A stretch of 64,000 bases of DNA from contig JAHZJK010000006.1 of NCBI GenBank assembly GCA_022600955.1, positions 1-64,000 of the forward strand, given 5' to 3'. The position numbers were made by a program, and so were the translations under genes. The notes under the pieces were generated by a model. It was not told the origin of the DNA. It did not search any database and saw only the letters and a list, made by a program, of their open reading frames with translations. This document shows, one piece after another, positions 29,401 through 38,024 of the stretch. The DNA is from Gammaproteobacteria bacterium (GTDB taxonomy: Bacteria; Pseudomonadota; Gammaproteobacteria; Steroidobacterales; Woeseiaceae). How positions within the stretch are numbered: position 1 is the first letter of the stretch; each line of letters opens with the position of its first letter.

Positions 29401-29512
29401 GATCTTGTGCCTTCGGCAAGCTTTCGAACGCGAAACTGCCTGCAATAACGAGCAGCGCCACAATGGTGAGTGTCACACGGTTTTGCTGAATAGCGGTGGC
29501 GGTGAGATTCAT
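26435..29512 (-). CDS. RND efflux pump, inner-membrane transporter subunit
   Basis: This 1025-residue protein has the AcrB/MexB-type layout. A first helix after NLTATAIQQNRVTL is followed by a long periplasmic loop (to about residue 330) and a block of helices with GLLVDNAIVIVESI in helix 4. A second periplasmic domain and a last helix block with SGIIINNAIVLLDRI follow. Only one Asp is present in the helix 4 proton-relay motif, where the best-studied pumps have two adjacent ones. It exports substrates from the inner membrane and periplasm through the partners encoded upstream. It is the third gene of a minus-strand operon and starts 13 bp after the adaptor gene. Confidence 0.93.
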   Translation of the reverse strand: MNLTATAIQQNRVTLTIVALLVIAGSFAFESLPKAQDPGFTVRTAVITTRFPGASPERVELLVTDKIEKKIQEMPEIDSIISESRTGISVINANFKESYKVMRPIFDDLRRKVDTITPELPQGSAIPEVNDEFGDVFGSVYTLTGDGYSYAELKEVADELRDELLKEPDIAKVSIHGAQEEVIFVEYNNARLAELGLSPQQLSSSLASVNIVSSGGDIVSGRERIVLEPTGNFESVEDLQRTVVPLPGGALVYLEDIVDVYRGYKDPPKSVSRVNGEPTLAVAVSMRDGGDILKLGERLNELMPELVARYPWGVKIDKIWFQADLVENVVNDFTSSLLQAILIVILVMIGFLGLRTGLVVGSLIPTTMVASFFVMQIFDISINQISLTALIIALGLLVDNAIVIVESIIVKREHGADAVTAAIESGSELKTPLLISSLTTAAAFMPIAMAKSAVGEYTADIFYVVGIALLVSWVLAMTFVPMLTTVTLKIKQTNQSSDETFSGRWYTFYRNLLLRSLRCRYRFFGVVILLFVVAIIGMGLVRQEFIAPSEDPVFSAKLEMPLGTSIEASQAVVSGVDKFIEETYFAPENGEPLVRNWLSFIGEGGPRFQLSLNPPNPNPANSFVIANTLRGEDVVEVISGIENYVREHHPDLAAQVKRLDNGPPVDFPIIVRISGNDIDTLYSIADEVSEFLYQQPQVSVAQNSWGLQTKKLLVDVDQELARRSGVTSEDVAYSLKAGLTGIELTQYREDEDLIPVTLRTIAADRQDLSKLDGLSVYSQSTGSNVPLKQVANVGLVFEPGVVERRDRDRTLSLNVQIYPEATPAEVVAVLEPWLVEASQDWPEGHDYEIGGETEESGDANASIAAELPMAGMLILLLLVGQFNSLRRPAIILSTIPLGLIGVTFGLLVANSTFGFFTILGLISLSGIIINNAIVLLDRIAIEIRDFGRKETDAILIACQQRLRPILLTTATTVLGMTPLLWGGTAMFKPMAITIIFGLAFATALTLLVVPVLYASFFRVSFVSER

Positions 29513-29525
29513 CAGCGGAGAGCCT

Positions 29526-30638
29526 CTAGGTGGCGTCTTTGATCAGGACACGTTGTCCCTCACGGATCACCGAAATACCGGCCGTGATGACCCGATCACC
29601 AAGTGCAAGTCCCTCCGTGATCTCAATGCCCGACTGCGACAGCTCGCCAACCTTGACGGCACGTCGAGTGACCAGTGCTTCGCCTTCGGCATCAGTCGGC
29701 GCGGCGACGAAAACAAACGTTCCGGTCGGGTCATTGATTACCGCGGTAACCGGCAAGATCACCGCTGTCCCGTTGCTATCGACAGCATCGAACTGAAAAG
29801 TAACATTCGCAGCAAGCCCAGAGCGCAATAGCGGATGCGTAGCGCTAATCTGCACAACAACAGGGAATCCTGCCGAACCTGTCGCTGCAGTCACAGCGAT
29901 TTCTGAAATAACGCCGCTGAACTCTTCGTTCGGAATCGCCCCGAAGTTGACACTCACAGGTGTGTTCTCATTAACCCGCCCGATCAGGCTCTCAGGAAGG
30001 TCCAGCGTGACTTCGAACGAATCGCCACAGCTGACAGCAGCGACCTGCTGTCCACTGGAGACGTTTTCATTAACTTCGATATCGATGGACGCGATCGAAC
30101 AGTCAGTATCCGCAATCAGGCGAGTGTAAGAAATATTCAGCCGCGCAATTTCGAGCGCTTTGCTGGCCGAAGCGACAACCGCGCCTGAGGACTCGGCCTG
30201 TGCGCGCGCCGATTCAAGATCGTTTAGCGACGCATTGTCGCTCGCGTATAGCCCTTTTGTTCGCTGGTAATTCGCTGCCGCCCGGCGGTCGTTCGCTTCC
30301 GCCTCCACTAACGAGGCCTGAGCCTGCTGCGCCTGTAGCACGTAACTTGCCGGGTCTATCTGCGCGATAAGATCACCGGCGTTCAAGCGCTGGCCGATTT
30401 GCACAGGTACGTTGACTACTGTCCCCGACACCTTGAAGCTCAGGCGCGACTCACGGCTGGATTTTGATGTGCCAGAAAAGTTGCGGTCGCGAAACACACT
30501 GTCATCATTGACCGTAATAAAGCGCACAGGACGCAAGCGTTCCGGCATCTCCTCGTCTGCCTGGCCGCAACCACTGAGGCTAACCACAGCTGCAAGCGCC
30601 AGGCTTGCTCCGACAAATTTCTTAAACCTGATCATCAT
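29526..30638 (-). CDS. RND efflux periplasmic adaptor (membrane fusion protein)
   Basis: This 370-residue lipoprotein has a lipobox at SLSGCG (Cys near residue 24). It then shows a beta-barrel/lipoyl segment (VGQRLNAGDLIAQIDPASY), an alpha-helical hairpin (about residues 95-180, rich in Ala/Gln/Glu), the second lipoyl half and a C-terminal membrane-proximal domain. This is the HlyD/MexA-like order. It bridges the RND pump and the TolC-like channel. It sits 8 bp downstream of the channel gene, with AAGAAG before the ATG. Confidence 0.92.
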   Translation of the reverse strand: MMIRFKKFVGASLALAAVVSLSGCGQADEEMPERLRPVRFITVNDDSVFRDRNFSGTSKSSRESRLSFKVSGTVVNVPVQIGQRLNAGDLIAQIDPASYVLQAQQAQASLVEAEANDRRAAANYQRTKGLYASDNASLNDLESARAQAESSGAVVASASKALEIARLNISYTRLIADTDCSIASIDIEVNENVSSGQQVAAVSCGDSFEVTLDLPESLIGRVNENTPVSVNFGAIPNEEFSGVISEIAVTAATGSAGFPVVVQISATHPLLRSGLAANVTFQFDAVDSNGTAVILPVTAVINDPTGTFVFVAAPTDAEGEALVTRRAVKVGELSQSGIEITEGLALGDRVITAGISVIREGQRVLIKDAT

Positions 30639-30646
30639 TGCTCTTC

Positions 30647-33001
30647 TTACCTGTTGGGTGTCGACAGTGTCCGTCTGAACTCGCCAGCCAGACCATCGCG
30701 TGCTTCCGGGCTCAGCAGAAAATCGTAACCACCGACAGCCCGCTGCATCGCCATGATTGTTGTGAGGAAACTGTATAGCGACTCCGCAGCTGCGGCTGAC
30801 GCTGCTATGCTCGAATCTTGTGCGTCCAGCAGTTCGATGACCGTGACGGTGCCACGCGCATAAGCATCGCTGACCAACTTGAAGTTTTTGGACGATGCTT
30901 CAGCGGCAATAGCCGAAAGATCAATCTGCGCGTACGCGGCCTGCGTCGCATGCAGTTGACTGCGCACCTCTTCCTCGACACGTTCCTCGGTCGAGATACG
31001 CAAGGCTTCCAGTTGTCGCAGCTCGAAGCTTGCTCTGCTGACATTGGCTTTTTTCAGGCCACCGGAGAACAACGGCAGTGTTGCCTGTACGCCAACACTC
31101 CAATCATTCAGGTCTTGTCCTGCCGACAAGCCAGCACCAAGACCTGACTGACTAAGATTGCTGGTGTAGCGACCCCCGACACTGAAGTCCGGTAGCCAAT
31201 ACGCACGCCGCTGACTCACCAGCTCGCGACGTTTCGCGGCAATCTGCGCGGTCAACTGTTGCAATTCGGGCGCCTGTTGCAGTGCGCGGTCAATATAGAA
31301 TCGGGAAAAACGCGCGTAATCTGCCGGGCTGGCAACAAGCTGATCAAACTCTTGTTTCGTCATCACAAAAGGCTCGTTAAACGTTGCTTCCCTTAGCGCG
31401 ATACGCGTGCCTTGCGGCTGGTGCAAAATTCGGTTGAGCGAATCCCATAGCTGATCCAGCGTCGCGCGCGAATTCAATACACTGATCTGAGCGCGAGCAA
31501 GCTCTGCCTGCCAGCGATAGACATCGGCAGGTGTTGACGTTCCAAGGCGGACACGATTCTCAGCGAGTTCCAGATTCGCCTTGCTGATACTAAAGTTATT
31601 TTCCTGCACGGCGAGCTGTGAGCGTGCATTCAACACAGCGTAGTAGGCGGACGTAGCGGCCTGCACCACATCCAGCCGGAATTGCTGCAGGCTGGAAATG
31701 CGGGTTTTTTGCAGTTCTTTCTGAATCTTGAGGTTCGCGACTGCGGCATCTGAATACAATAATTGATCAATACTCAGGGCAGCATCAGTTGAACGTTCCG
31801 ATAGAATGCCAGCCACCACAGACGGCGAATCCTTGCGTAACGTATAACTGGCCGAGGCGCCGAGTTGTGGCAACAGGTTGGCTCTTGCCCGTGCTATTTC
31901 CTCGAGACCCGCCCGGGTCCCGAATGTCTCTGCTTTCAGGTCCTGATTCTGCGCCAACGCCAGATTCGCGATATCCACCAGGCCAAGTTCATCACCGGTG
32001 ACCTTCTCCTCCCTGTTCAACAGCACGGCCTCGGACAACACATCGAAACTTGGTGACAGGCCGATTTTGCGGGCCGTATCCATGTTGATGGTCAGTTGCT
32101 CTTTGTGTTGTGTCGTAATGGGCTGGTCTTCTGCCCGTTCGCCGAGCATTACAGCCTGCATATTCAGTGCATTCAAGCGCGCCTGGCGCGCGATATCACG
32201 AGGCTCGGTGTCCGTAACCAGGAGCCCTCGCTCGACATCATCAACACCAGCGAAGCTATAACTCGGTAAACCTGCGGTGTTGATCGCGTCCACAAAACGT
32301 GCGAAGTCGGTCGGCGGCATGCGCGGAAGTCCCGCTACAAAAACGGCATCTGTCCCGGCTGGAATCCGCTCCATCAAGCGGTGGTCCACGCCATCATGTG
32401 TCACCAGGATAAGCTCAACGCCTCTCTGATTGCTGGCTTCATTCGCAGCAACCCGCAGCTGTGGGATCGATCCCGCGAGTTCCTCATCAACAAACAAGAC
32501 CAATTTTCGGTAGACAACAAATCTGCTGAGCGTTTCGAGGTCAGCCGCGAAATTTGCGTAGACGCTGAGATAGTTGAGGTTCTCAATGCCGGAAGTTCCA
32601 TCCACTGGTGGATTAACAAATAGCCCGGTATCCACAACGACCGGCAGAAACGTGGGTTTCGGATAGTCATTCCTGATCGCTGAGATCTGATTTGAAAGAA
32701 AACCCGTTACGAGGACGAGGTCGATATCGGGATCTGCATAGACTGCGTCGATTGCCTGTTGCACGGACTCTGTGTCGCCGTTTCCCTGGAAACGTTTGAG
32801 TTCGATCTGGAACTCGGAGCCAGCCAGCGCCATCAGCTCGTCGGTGTATTGCTGCTCGCGACCTGAGAACCGATCACGCTCACCATCGCTAACGTGTCCA
32901 ACGACGAAGCGCTGTTGCGCGAACGACGGAAGCGCCAGCAGCAGGGCCAGAGTACAAAAAAGAATTGATAACAGTCTGTGAGAACTGCGGGCAAGCAACA
33001 T
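30647..33001 (-). CDS. TolC-family outer-membrane factor fused to an ABC-type substrate-binding domain
   Basis: This 784-residue fusion has three parts. A signal peptide (residues 1-29, ending PSFAQ) is followed by a region of about 300 residues that resembles periplasmic ABC substrate-binding proteins of the ABC_sub_bind type (RFVVGHVSDGERD, VLVTGFLSNQ, AVFVAGLPRMPP). A TolC-type efflux channel of about 440 residues follows (LALAQNQDLKAE, ARANLLPQLGASASY, and a second copy with YWLPDFSVGGRYTS). I start at ATG 33001 rather than 33070 because GGAG lies 7 bases before it and it begins the signal peptide. TolC proteins usually lack such a domain. It may deliver or sense a ligand at the channel entrance. 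It is the first gene of the efflux operon. Confidence 0.85.
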   Translation of the reverse strand: MLLARSSHRLLSILFCTLALLLALPSFAQQRFVVGHVSDGERDRFSGREQQYTDELMALAGSEFQIELKRFQGNGDTESVQQAIDAVYADPDIDLVLVTGFLSNQISAIRNDYPKPTFLPVVVDTGLFVNPPVDGTSGIENLNYLSVYANFAADLETLSRFVVYRKLVLFVDEELAGSIPQLRVAANEASNQRGVELILVTHDGVDHRLMERIPAGTDAVFVAGLPRMPPTDFARFVDAINTAGLPSYSFAGVDDVERGLLVTDTEPRDIARQARLNALNMQAVMLGERAEDQPITTQHKEQLTINMDTARKIGLSPSFDVLSEAVLLNREEKVTGDELGLVDIANLALAQNQDLKAETFGTRAGLEEIARARANLLPQLGASASYTLRKDSPSVVAGILSERSTDAALSIDQLLYSDAAVANLKIQKELQKTRISSLQQFRLDVVQAATSAYYAVLNARSQLAVQENNFSISKANLELAENRVRLGTSTPADVYRWQAELARAQISVLNSRATLDQLWDSLNRILHQPQGTRIALREATFNEPFVMTKQEFDQLVASPADYARFSRFYIDRALQQAPELQQLTAQIAAKRRELVSQRRAYWLPDFSVGGRYTSNLSQSGLGAGLSAGQDLNDWSVGVQATLPLFSGGLKKANVSRASFELRQLEALRISTEERVEEEVRSQLHATQAAYAQIDLSAIAAEASSKNFKLVSDAYARGTVTVIELLDAQDSSIAASAAAAESLYSFLTTIMAMQRAVGGYDFLLSPEARDGLAGEFRRTLSTPNR

Positions 33002-33109
33002 CAAACGCTCCGGGCTGACCAAGTGTGCGGCTCGCATCTTATTCTTAGTACGAGCCAGCTGGAAGAGCATACCGCAAACAACGCCCGATTCGCGCGCTGT
33101 TTTGCCAGC

Positions 33110-34444
33110 CTAGGGCTTCATCGCAGCCTCGTATTCGTATACGCGTATGTAATCTACGAGCATGCGAATCGGGAAGATCGAGTCATCGATTCCACCACCC
33201 GAACGTCCCCACATACCGCCAACAGCAACATTCATGATGACGTGAAACGGCTTGTCGTAAGGCCATGATTCCCAGCCGTTTTTTTCGTTGACGTACACGA
33301 AGTAGAGTGTCTCATCGACGAATATACGAATGTCATCCGGGGTCCACTCGAGAGCGTAAACATGGAACGCCTGATCGACGCTATCTAGCAGAATTCGCCC
33401 TTTGCGCTGCTCCCATTTGGCCCAATAATAAGCTTCATTGTGAACCGTGCCATGAACATGATTCATCTGGTAGCCGACATGCTCCATGATGTCGATCTCG
33501 CCGGAGTTGGGCCAGGCGTTGCATGTCGCACTGCCTTGCCAGTCGGCACCGGGCTCGCAGGTCGTCGCATAAGCAAACGGGTCAGTTGGCAGCATCCAGA
33601 TGGCCGGCCACGACCCTTTCCCAGCCGGTAATTTTGCGCGAACCTCGATTCGCCCGTACAAGAGATCGCCTTTGCCGGCAGAGTGCACGCGACCCGATGT
33701 GTAATCCGCGTCATCATACGACTCCTTAAAAGCTTCGATGACCAGCATACCGTTCTCCACCCTGAGGTTTTGCGAGCGATCCGTGTATGCCTGATCTTCG
33801 TCATTCACTTTACGTGCCGGCCAGATGTCGGCCGTCCACAGCTTCGGGTTCGGAGCCCCGTCATAGTCAAACTCATCGCTCCAGAGCAACTTGCCTTTAT
33901 TTGCCACCGGTAGCTTTCGCCGCAGGACAACAGCATTCAAAACCGGTTCTGCGACTGAGGCTTCAAAACGGATATTCAGTTCGCCGTCGGTAACGGCGAC
34001 ATCTGCAGCAGTAACGGACAATGCTGAGCGAACCTTGCCGTCTCTCCACGCCATGATATCCAGCTCATCGACAATAAGCCGATCCTCCGCAAAAGCAGCG
34101 AATAGTCGTTCCTTGCCAGCGAAATCTCGCGGCTCTGTAAACTTCAGCGTGACATCGTAAATTCCGTTTTCCACCGGGTGCGCGACCTTTACATCACCCT
34201 CGCGAAAGCTCTGGTAAATGAACTCATCCTGCGAACCTTTTACATTGTCCTGCCAGCCGGCTTCTCCGCCAGACACCGACTCCTCTGCGACGTACCGGGT
34301 ACCATCGATGGTCGTAAATCCTTCACCACCGACGTTCATGGCCCATACCAGCTCAGTTTCAGCGGCGTTTTTCTCAACCTGGCAAGCATGCAAAAGGAAG
34401 CCGGCGAGTACGACTGGGATGAGTGCAAATTGCGTTTTGGTCAC
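33110..34444 (-). CDS. Malectin-like domain / GH16 beta-glucanase lipoprotein
   Basis: This 444-residue secreted lipoprotein (lipobox LLHAC, Cys near residue 20) has a malectin-like carbohydrate-binding domain at about residues 32-178 (ELVWAMNVGGEGF). A GH16 catalytic domain follows at about 185-440. The catalytic motif GEIDIMEHVG has the nucleophile E316, assisting D318 and acid/base E321. GH16 proteins with this motif hydrolyse beta-1,3- or mixed beta-glucans; laminarin fits the neighbourhood. I use GTG 34444 because TTGAGGAA precedes it and it begins the signal peptide; an open frame to 34507 is less likely. It is divergent from the halogenase operon. It has no TGACARCGYTGTCA operator, so it may escape the LacI regulon. 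Confidence 0.88.
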   Translation of the reverse strand: MTKTQFALIPVVLAGFLLHACQVEKNAAETELVWAMNVGGEGFTTIDGTRYVAEESVSGGEAGWQDNVKGSQDEFIYQSFREGDVKVAHPVENGIYDVTLKFTEPRDFAGKERLFAAFAEDRLIVDELDIMAWRDGKVRSALSVTAADVAVTDGELNIRFEASVAEPVLNAVVLRRKLPVANKGKLLWSDEFDYDGAPNPKLWTADIWPARKVNDEDQAYTDRSQNLRVENGMLVIEAFKESYDDADYTSGRVHSAGKGDLLYGRIEVRAKLPAGKGSWPAIWMLPTDPFAYATTCEPGADWQGSATCNAWPNSGEIDIMEHVGYQMNHVHGTVHNEAYYWAKWEQRKGRILLDSVDQAFHVYALEWTPDDIRIFVDETLYFVYVNEKNGWESWPYDKPFHVIMNVAVGGMWGRSGGGIDDSIFPIRMLVDYIRVYEYEAAMKP

Positions 34445-34475
34445 AGGGCTGTTCCTCAATACTGTCGGGAATCGG

Positions 34476-34490
34476 GCGCGCCTGGCGCGC
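34476..34490. promoter_or_regulatory. GC-rich palindrome in a divergent promoter region
   Basis: GCGCGCC and GGCGCGC face each other around a single T in the 209-bp region between the GH16 and halogenase genes. It could be an operator for an unidentified regulator. No matching copy was noticed elsewhere in the window, so this is weak. Confidence 0.3.
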
Positions 34491-34653
34491 GATGCGGCCG
34501 CAGTCACCCAGGGAGATTCTATGCAACTCCCCTATTCTAATGTTCGCAGAATTCGTTTGCCACGTATGCGGCGATCGACGCCTCATCCGGCACTTCAACA
34601 CTGCCTTTGCGAACTGCAATCGGGCAGCAGAATTGTGGGATACTCGTGGCAAT

Positions 34654-36222
34654 ATGAAGGACAGAATTTCCAGAGTAATCATTGTCGGCGGTGGCAGCGC
34701 TGGCTGGCTATCTGCCGCAGTCATTGCAGCTGAACATTGCATCGACTCGCGTGCCGAGCAGCCGTTCGAACTGTGCCTTATTGAATCACCGGATATTCCG
34801 ACTATAGGCGTTGGTGAGGGCACCTGGCCATCCATGCGGGCGACCCTGCAGCGTATTGGTTTATCTGAAACTGACGTTGTCAGAGAATGTGATGCGAGTT
34901 TCAAACAGGGCACATACTTTCGCGACTGGCAATCAGGTCGCGGTGAAACCTACAGCCACCCGTTTACGGTCCCCATTGGCTACGCCGATATTAACCTCGC
35001 GCCTCACTGGGCCACGCTGCCCGACGAGGCTGCCTTCGCGGACGCAGTGACCGCTCAGACTGCGTTGTTTTCCGACTGCCTTGCTCCGAAACAGATTACG
35101 ACACCGGAATACGCCTACGTGACTAACTACGCTTATCATCTGGACGCCGGGAAGTTTGCGGCGCTACTTGCTCGACACTGCATTGAAGAGCTTGGTGTCA
35201 AGCACATCTTGGCGAATGTGTCGCAAGTGCAATCGGCTGAGAATGGAGATATTCAGTCCGTCACCACCGACGCTGCCGGCGAAGTGGCCGGTGACCTGTT
35301 TATCGACTGCACGGGAACGAAGAGCCTGCTTCTCGGCGAACACTTTAAGGTCCCGTTTCAGTCATGTAAGACGTACTTGTTTAATGACACCGCTTTGGCA
35401 ACACAAGTACCCTACGCGGAAGAAAACGAAGTAATCCAGTCCTGTACCCAGGCTACAGCACAGCCCGCAGGCTGGATCTGGGATATTGGGCTACCAACGC
35501 GGCGTGGAATTGGCCACGTCTATTCAAGTGATCACATCTCAGAGGATGAAGCTACTGATCAGTTACTCGCGTACGTCAGAAATGTCGCAGGAGTCCAGGA
35601 TGCGACCGCTGTGGTGCCGCGAAAGATTTCTTTTCGGCCGGGCCATCGTAAGGAGATCTGGTACAGGAACTGTGTCGCTATCGGTATGTCGTCAGGCTTT
35701 GTTGAACCACTCGAAGCCTCAGCATTGGTAATGATCGAACTCGCCGCAGGGATGATTGCAGAGCAGTTGCCTGCGACACGGGAGGTCATGGATATTGTTG
35801 CCAAACGCTACAACCGGAAGTTTTTGCGTCACTGGGATCAAATTGTGGAGTTTCTGAAGCTGCACTATGTCCTTAGCTCGCGTGATGACTCAGCTTACTG
35901 GCAAGACAATCGCGCTGCCAGTTCCACACCGGACAGACTCAGCGAACTGCTTTTGTTGTGGCGCCACAGAAGCCCCTGGCACCAGGACGTCGAAGCAGTC
36001 GATGACCTGTTTCCAACTGCAAGCTATCAGTACATCCTCTACGGCATGGGGTTCGCAACAAAGCCCCGTTCGACCGCTTGCCGCGAGCAGGACAAAAAGC
36101 GGCGACAGGCTACTGAACTATTCGAAAAAAATGCAGCCCGGGCAACACAGCTGCAGCAGGCTCTGCCAGGCAACAGGGAACTGCTAAACAAAGTGAGAGA
36201 GTTCGGCTTTCCAAAGCTGTGA
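34654..36222 (+). CDS. Tryptophan-halogenase-family flavoprotein
   Basis: This 522-residue protein of the PrnA-like FAD-dependent halogenase family has an N-terminal GGGSAGWLSA, VGVGEGTW at the flavin site and a Lys in SFKQGTYFRDW (K84). That Lys aligns with the catalytic lysine of known halogenases. The second family motif reads WIWDIG instead of WxWxIP, so true halogenation is doubtful. ATG 34654 is chosen because it starts immediately before the Rossmann strand. In marine Gammaproteobacteria and Caulobacterales such proteins often sit next to TonB-dependent receptors for glycans, with SapC and cupin-like genes, as here. Their reaction in that context is not known to me. A reductase partner is not encoded nearby. 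Confidence 0.85.
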   Translation: MKDRISRVIIVGGGSAGWLSAAVIAAEHCIDSRAEQPFELCLIESPDIPTIGVGEGTWPSMRATLQRIGLSETDVVRECDASFKQGTYFRDWQSGRGETYSHPFTVPIGYADINLAPHWATLPDEAAFADAVTAQTALFSDCLAPKQITTPEYAYVTNYAYHLDAGKFAALLARHCIEELGVKHILANVSQVQSAENGDIQSVTTDAAGEVAGDLFIDCTGTKSLLLGEHFKVPFQSCKTYLFNDTALATQVPYAEENEVIQSCTQATAQPAGWIWDIGLPTRRGIGHVYSSDHISEDEATDQLLAYVRNVAGVQDATAVVPRKISFRPGHRKEIWYRNCVAIGMSSGFVEPLEASALVMIELAAGMIAEQLPATREVMDIVAKRYNRKFLRHWDQIVEFLKLHYVLSSRDDSAYWQDNRAASSTPDRLSELLLLWRHRSPWHQDVEAVDDLFPTASYQYILYGMGFATKPRSTACREQDKKRRQATELFEKNAARATQLQQALPGNRELLNKVREFGFPKL

Positions 36223-36250
36223 TCAAGCGTCAAATGAGCAGAGTATCTAT

Positions 36251-36976
36251 ATGAGTCAGTACGAAGTCCTTAACAACGAAAAACACCGGCAGCTGCGCAT
36301 CAAAACCGGCCACAGCGCGGCGCTCGGTGATGCCGTCATGCATGTGATGACGTATCCCATGGAATTCAGGGATATTCAGAGTTACTACCCTATCCTGTTC
36401 ACCAAGGATCCGGGCACCGGTGGCTTCTTTGCGGCCGCTGTTCTGGGCTTCGAAGCGGACCAGAATCTGTTTCTGCACGGCGATGACTGGGACGCGCCTT
36501 ATGTTCCCGCGCTAGTGCAACGTCAGCCATTCCTGATCGCGACTGGCGGTGATGGTGGCAACCAGGCGCCGGTTGTATCCCTGGATATGGATCACCCGCG
36601 CGTGAATCAGGACGATGGCGAAGCCTTGTTCGACGCTGATGGCAATTCGACGGCGTTCCTGAATCAGAAAATCGCACTATTGGATACGTTGCATCGCGGG
36701 CTGCAACACAGCAAGGGGTTCGTTGACACCCTGTTGCAGCATGAATTGCTGGAACAAATTACTTTGGACATCACCTTTAACGACAATAGCAAGAAGAGCG
36801 TTCAGGGCTACTACAGTATCGCGGAAGAACGAGTTTATCAGCTGCAAGGAGATGTGCTGGAATCACTTAATCAGGCAGGGTACCTGCAACCAATCTTCAT
36901 GGCAGTCGCCTCATTGCCCCGCATGCGTGACATCATCGAAAGACGGAACCAGCTGCAGGTGCAGCAAGAGGTCTGA
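36251..36976 (+). CDS. SapC-family protein
   Basis: This 241-residue soluble protein resembles the SapC family: YEVLNNEKHRQLRI at the start, PMEFRDIQSYYPILFTKD around residue 36, and a C-terminal half with ITLDITFNDNSKKSVQGYY. The family was named from Campylobacter S-layer work but occurs widely beside TonB-dependent receptors. Its function there is undefined. It lies 28 bp after the halogenase stop and 8 bp before the cupin-like gene, so it is in the middle of a four-gene run. Confidence 0.85.
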   Translation: MSQYEVLNNEKHRQLRIKTGHSAALGDAVMHVMTYPMEFRDIQSYYPILFTKDPGTGGFFAAAVLGFEADQNLFLHGDDWDAPYVPALVQRQPFLIATGGDGGNQAPVVSLDMDHPRVNQDDGEALFDADGNSTAFLNQKIALLDTLHRGLQHSKGFVDTLLQHELLEQITLDITFNDNSKKSVQGYYSIAEERVYQLQGDVLESLNQAGYLQPIFMAVASLPRMRDIIERRNQLQVQQEV

Positions 36977-36984
36977 GCACAGGT

Positions 36985-38013
36985 ATGAGCCACCAGCACG
37001 TAATAAACGAGATCAGCCTGCCGGTCGCAGAGGCAGGTGACATCACTGTGGCAGAACTCAACGATGAACTGCTGTCGTCTGAGACGCCACTGGTCATACG
37101 GGGCCTGACAGCGGACTGGCCAGCCGTGAAGCAGGCCCTGGTGTCAACGGACCATGTCATTGACTACCTGCAGGGATTCGATACCAACAATGCTGTCACG
37201 GCACTTCATGCCCCACCAGAAGCTGGCGGCAGGATTTTCTACAGCGAAGACATGACCGCCTTCAATTTTGAATATCGCCGAATGGCGCTGAAGGAAGCGA
37301 TCCGGCAGATCCAGCTAAACGTTGATCTGCCGTCCCCGCCTTCACTGTATGTCGGTTCTACCAATGTCGATCACTGGTTGCCAGGATTCAGGGAGCATAA
37401 CGACCTGCCTGTTCAACATCTGGCACCGTTGGTCAGTATCTGGATTGGCAACCAGAGCCGGGTATCCGCCCACTATGACTTTCCTTCGAATATCGCATGC
37501 GTCGTTGCCGGGCATCGACGCGTTATACTTTTTCCACCGGAGCAACTGCCGAATCTTTACGTTGGCCCGTTGGACTTCACACCAGCAGGACAACCCATCA
37601 GCATGGTCGACTTTCATGCGCCCGACTATGAACGATTCCCGAGATTTCGAGACGCTGTTGAATCGGCGCAGATGACGTTGCTTGAACCGGGGGACGCCAT
37701 AGTCGTCCCGAGCATGTGGTGGCATCATCTGGAGGCACTGGACAGTTTTAACGTATTGGTGAATTACTGGTGGCGAAATTCACCAAGCTTCCTGGGGCCT
37801 CCGCTCAGTGCATTGCAGCATGCGATCCTGGGACTACGAGACCTGCCCGAAACACAAAGAAAACAATGGCGCGACCTGTTTGATTTTTACGTGTTTAAAG
37901 CGGACCCGGAAAACTTTGAGCACATTCCGGAAACCGCGCGCGGCGTACTAAACCCGATCAACGATCAGACCGCGGCGCAGATTCGAAAGATGCTAAGAGA
38001 CAAATTGTTGTAG
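36985..38013 (+). CDS. Cupin-like (JmjC-type) 2-oxoglutarate dioxygenase-like protein
   Basis: This 342-residue protein has the cupin_8/JmjC layout. A first metal motif in VSAHYDFPSN (His-x-Asp near residue 155) is followed by RRVILFPPEQL and the distal His in PSMWWHHLEAL near residue 245. The motifs fit an Fe(II)/2-oxoglutarate oxygenase that hydroxylates a protein or small molecule. It is cytoplasmic with no signal peptide. It sits between SapC and the second halogenase-like gene with gaps under 12 bp, so the four products probably serve one process. The target could be a receptor or TonB component, but that is speculation. Confidence 0.85.
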   Translation: MSHQHVINEISLPVAEAGDITVAELNDELLSSETPLVIRGLTADWPAVKQALVSTDHVIDYLQGFDTNNAVTALHAPPEAGGRIFYSEDMTAFNFEYRRMALKEAIRQIQLNVDLPSPPSLYVGSTNVDHWLPGFREHNDLPVQHLAPLVSIWIGNQSRVSAHYDFPSNIACVVAGHRRVILFPPEQLPNLYVGPLDFTPAGQPISMVDFHAPDYERFPRFRDAVESAQMTLLEPGDAIVVPSMWWHHLEALDSFNVLVNYWWRNSPSFLGPPLSALQHAILGLRDLPETQRKQWRDLFDFYVFKADPENFEHIPETARGVLNPINDQTAAQIRKMLRDKLL

Positions 38014-38024
38014 AGCGATATTGC

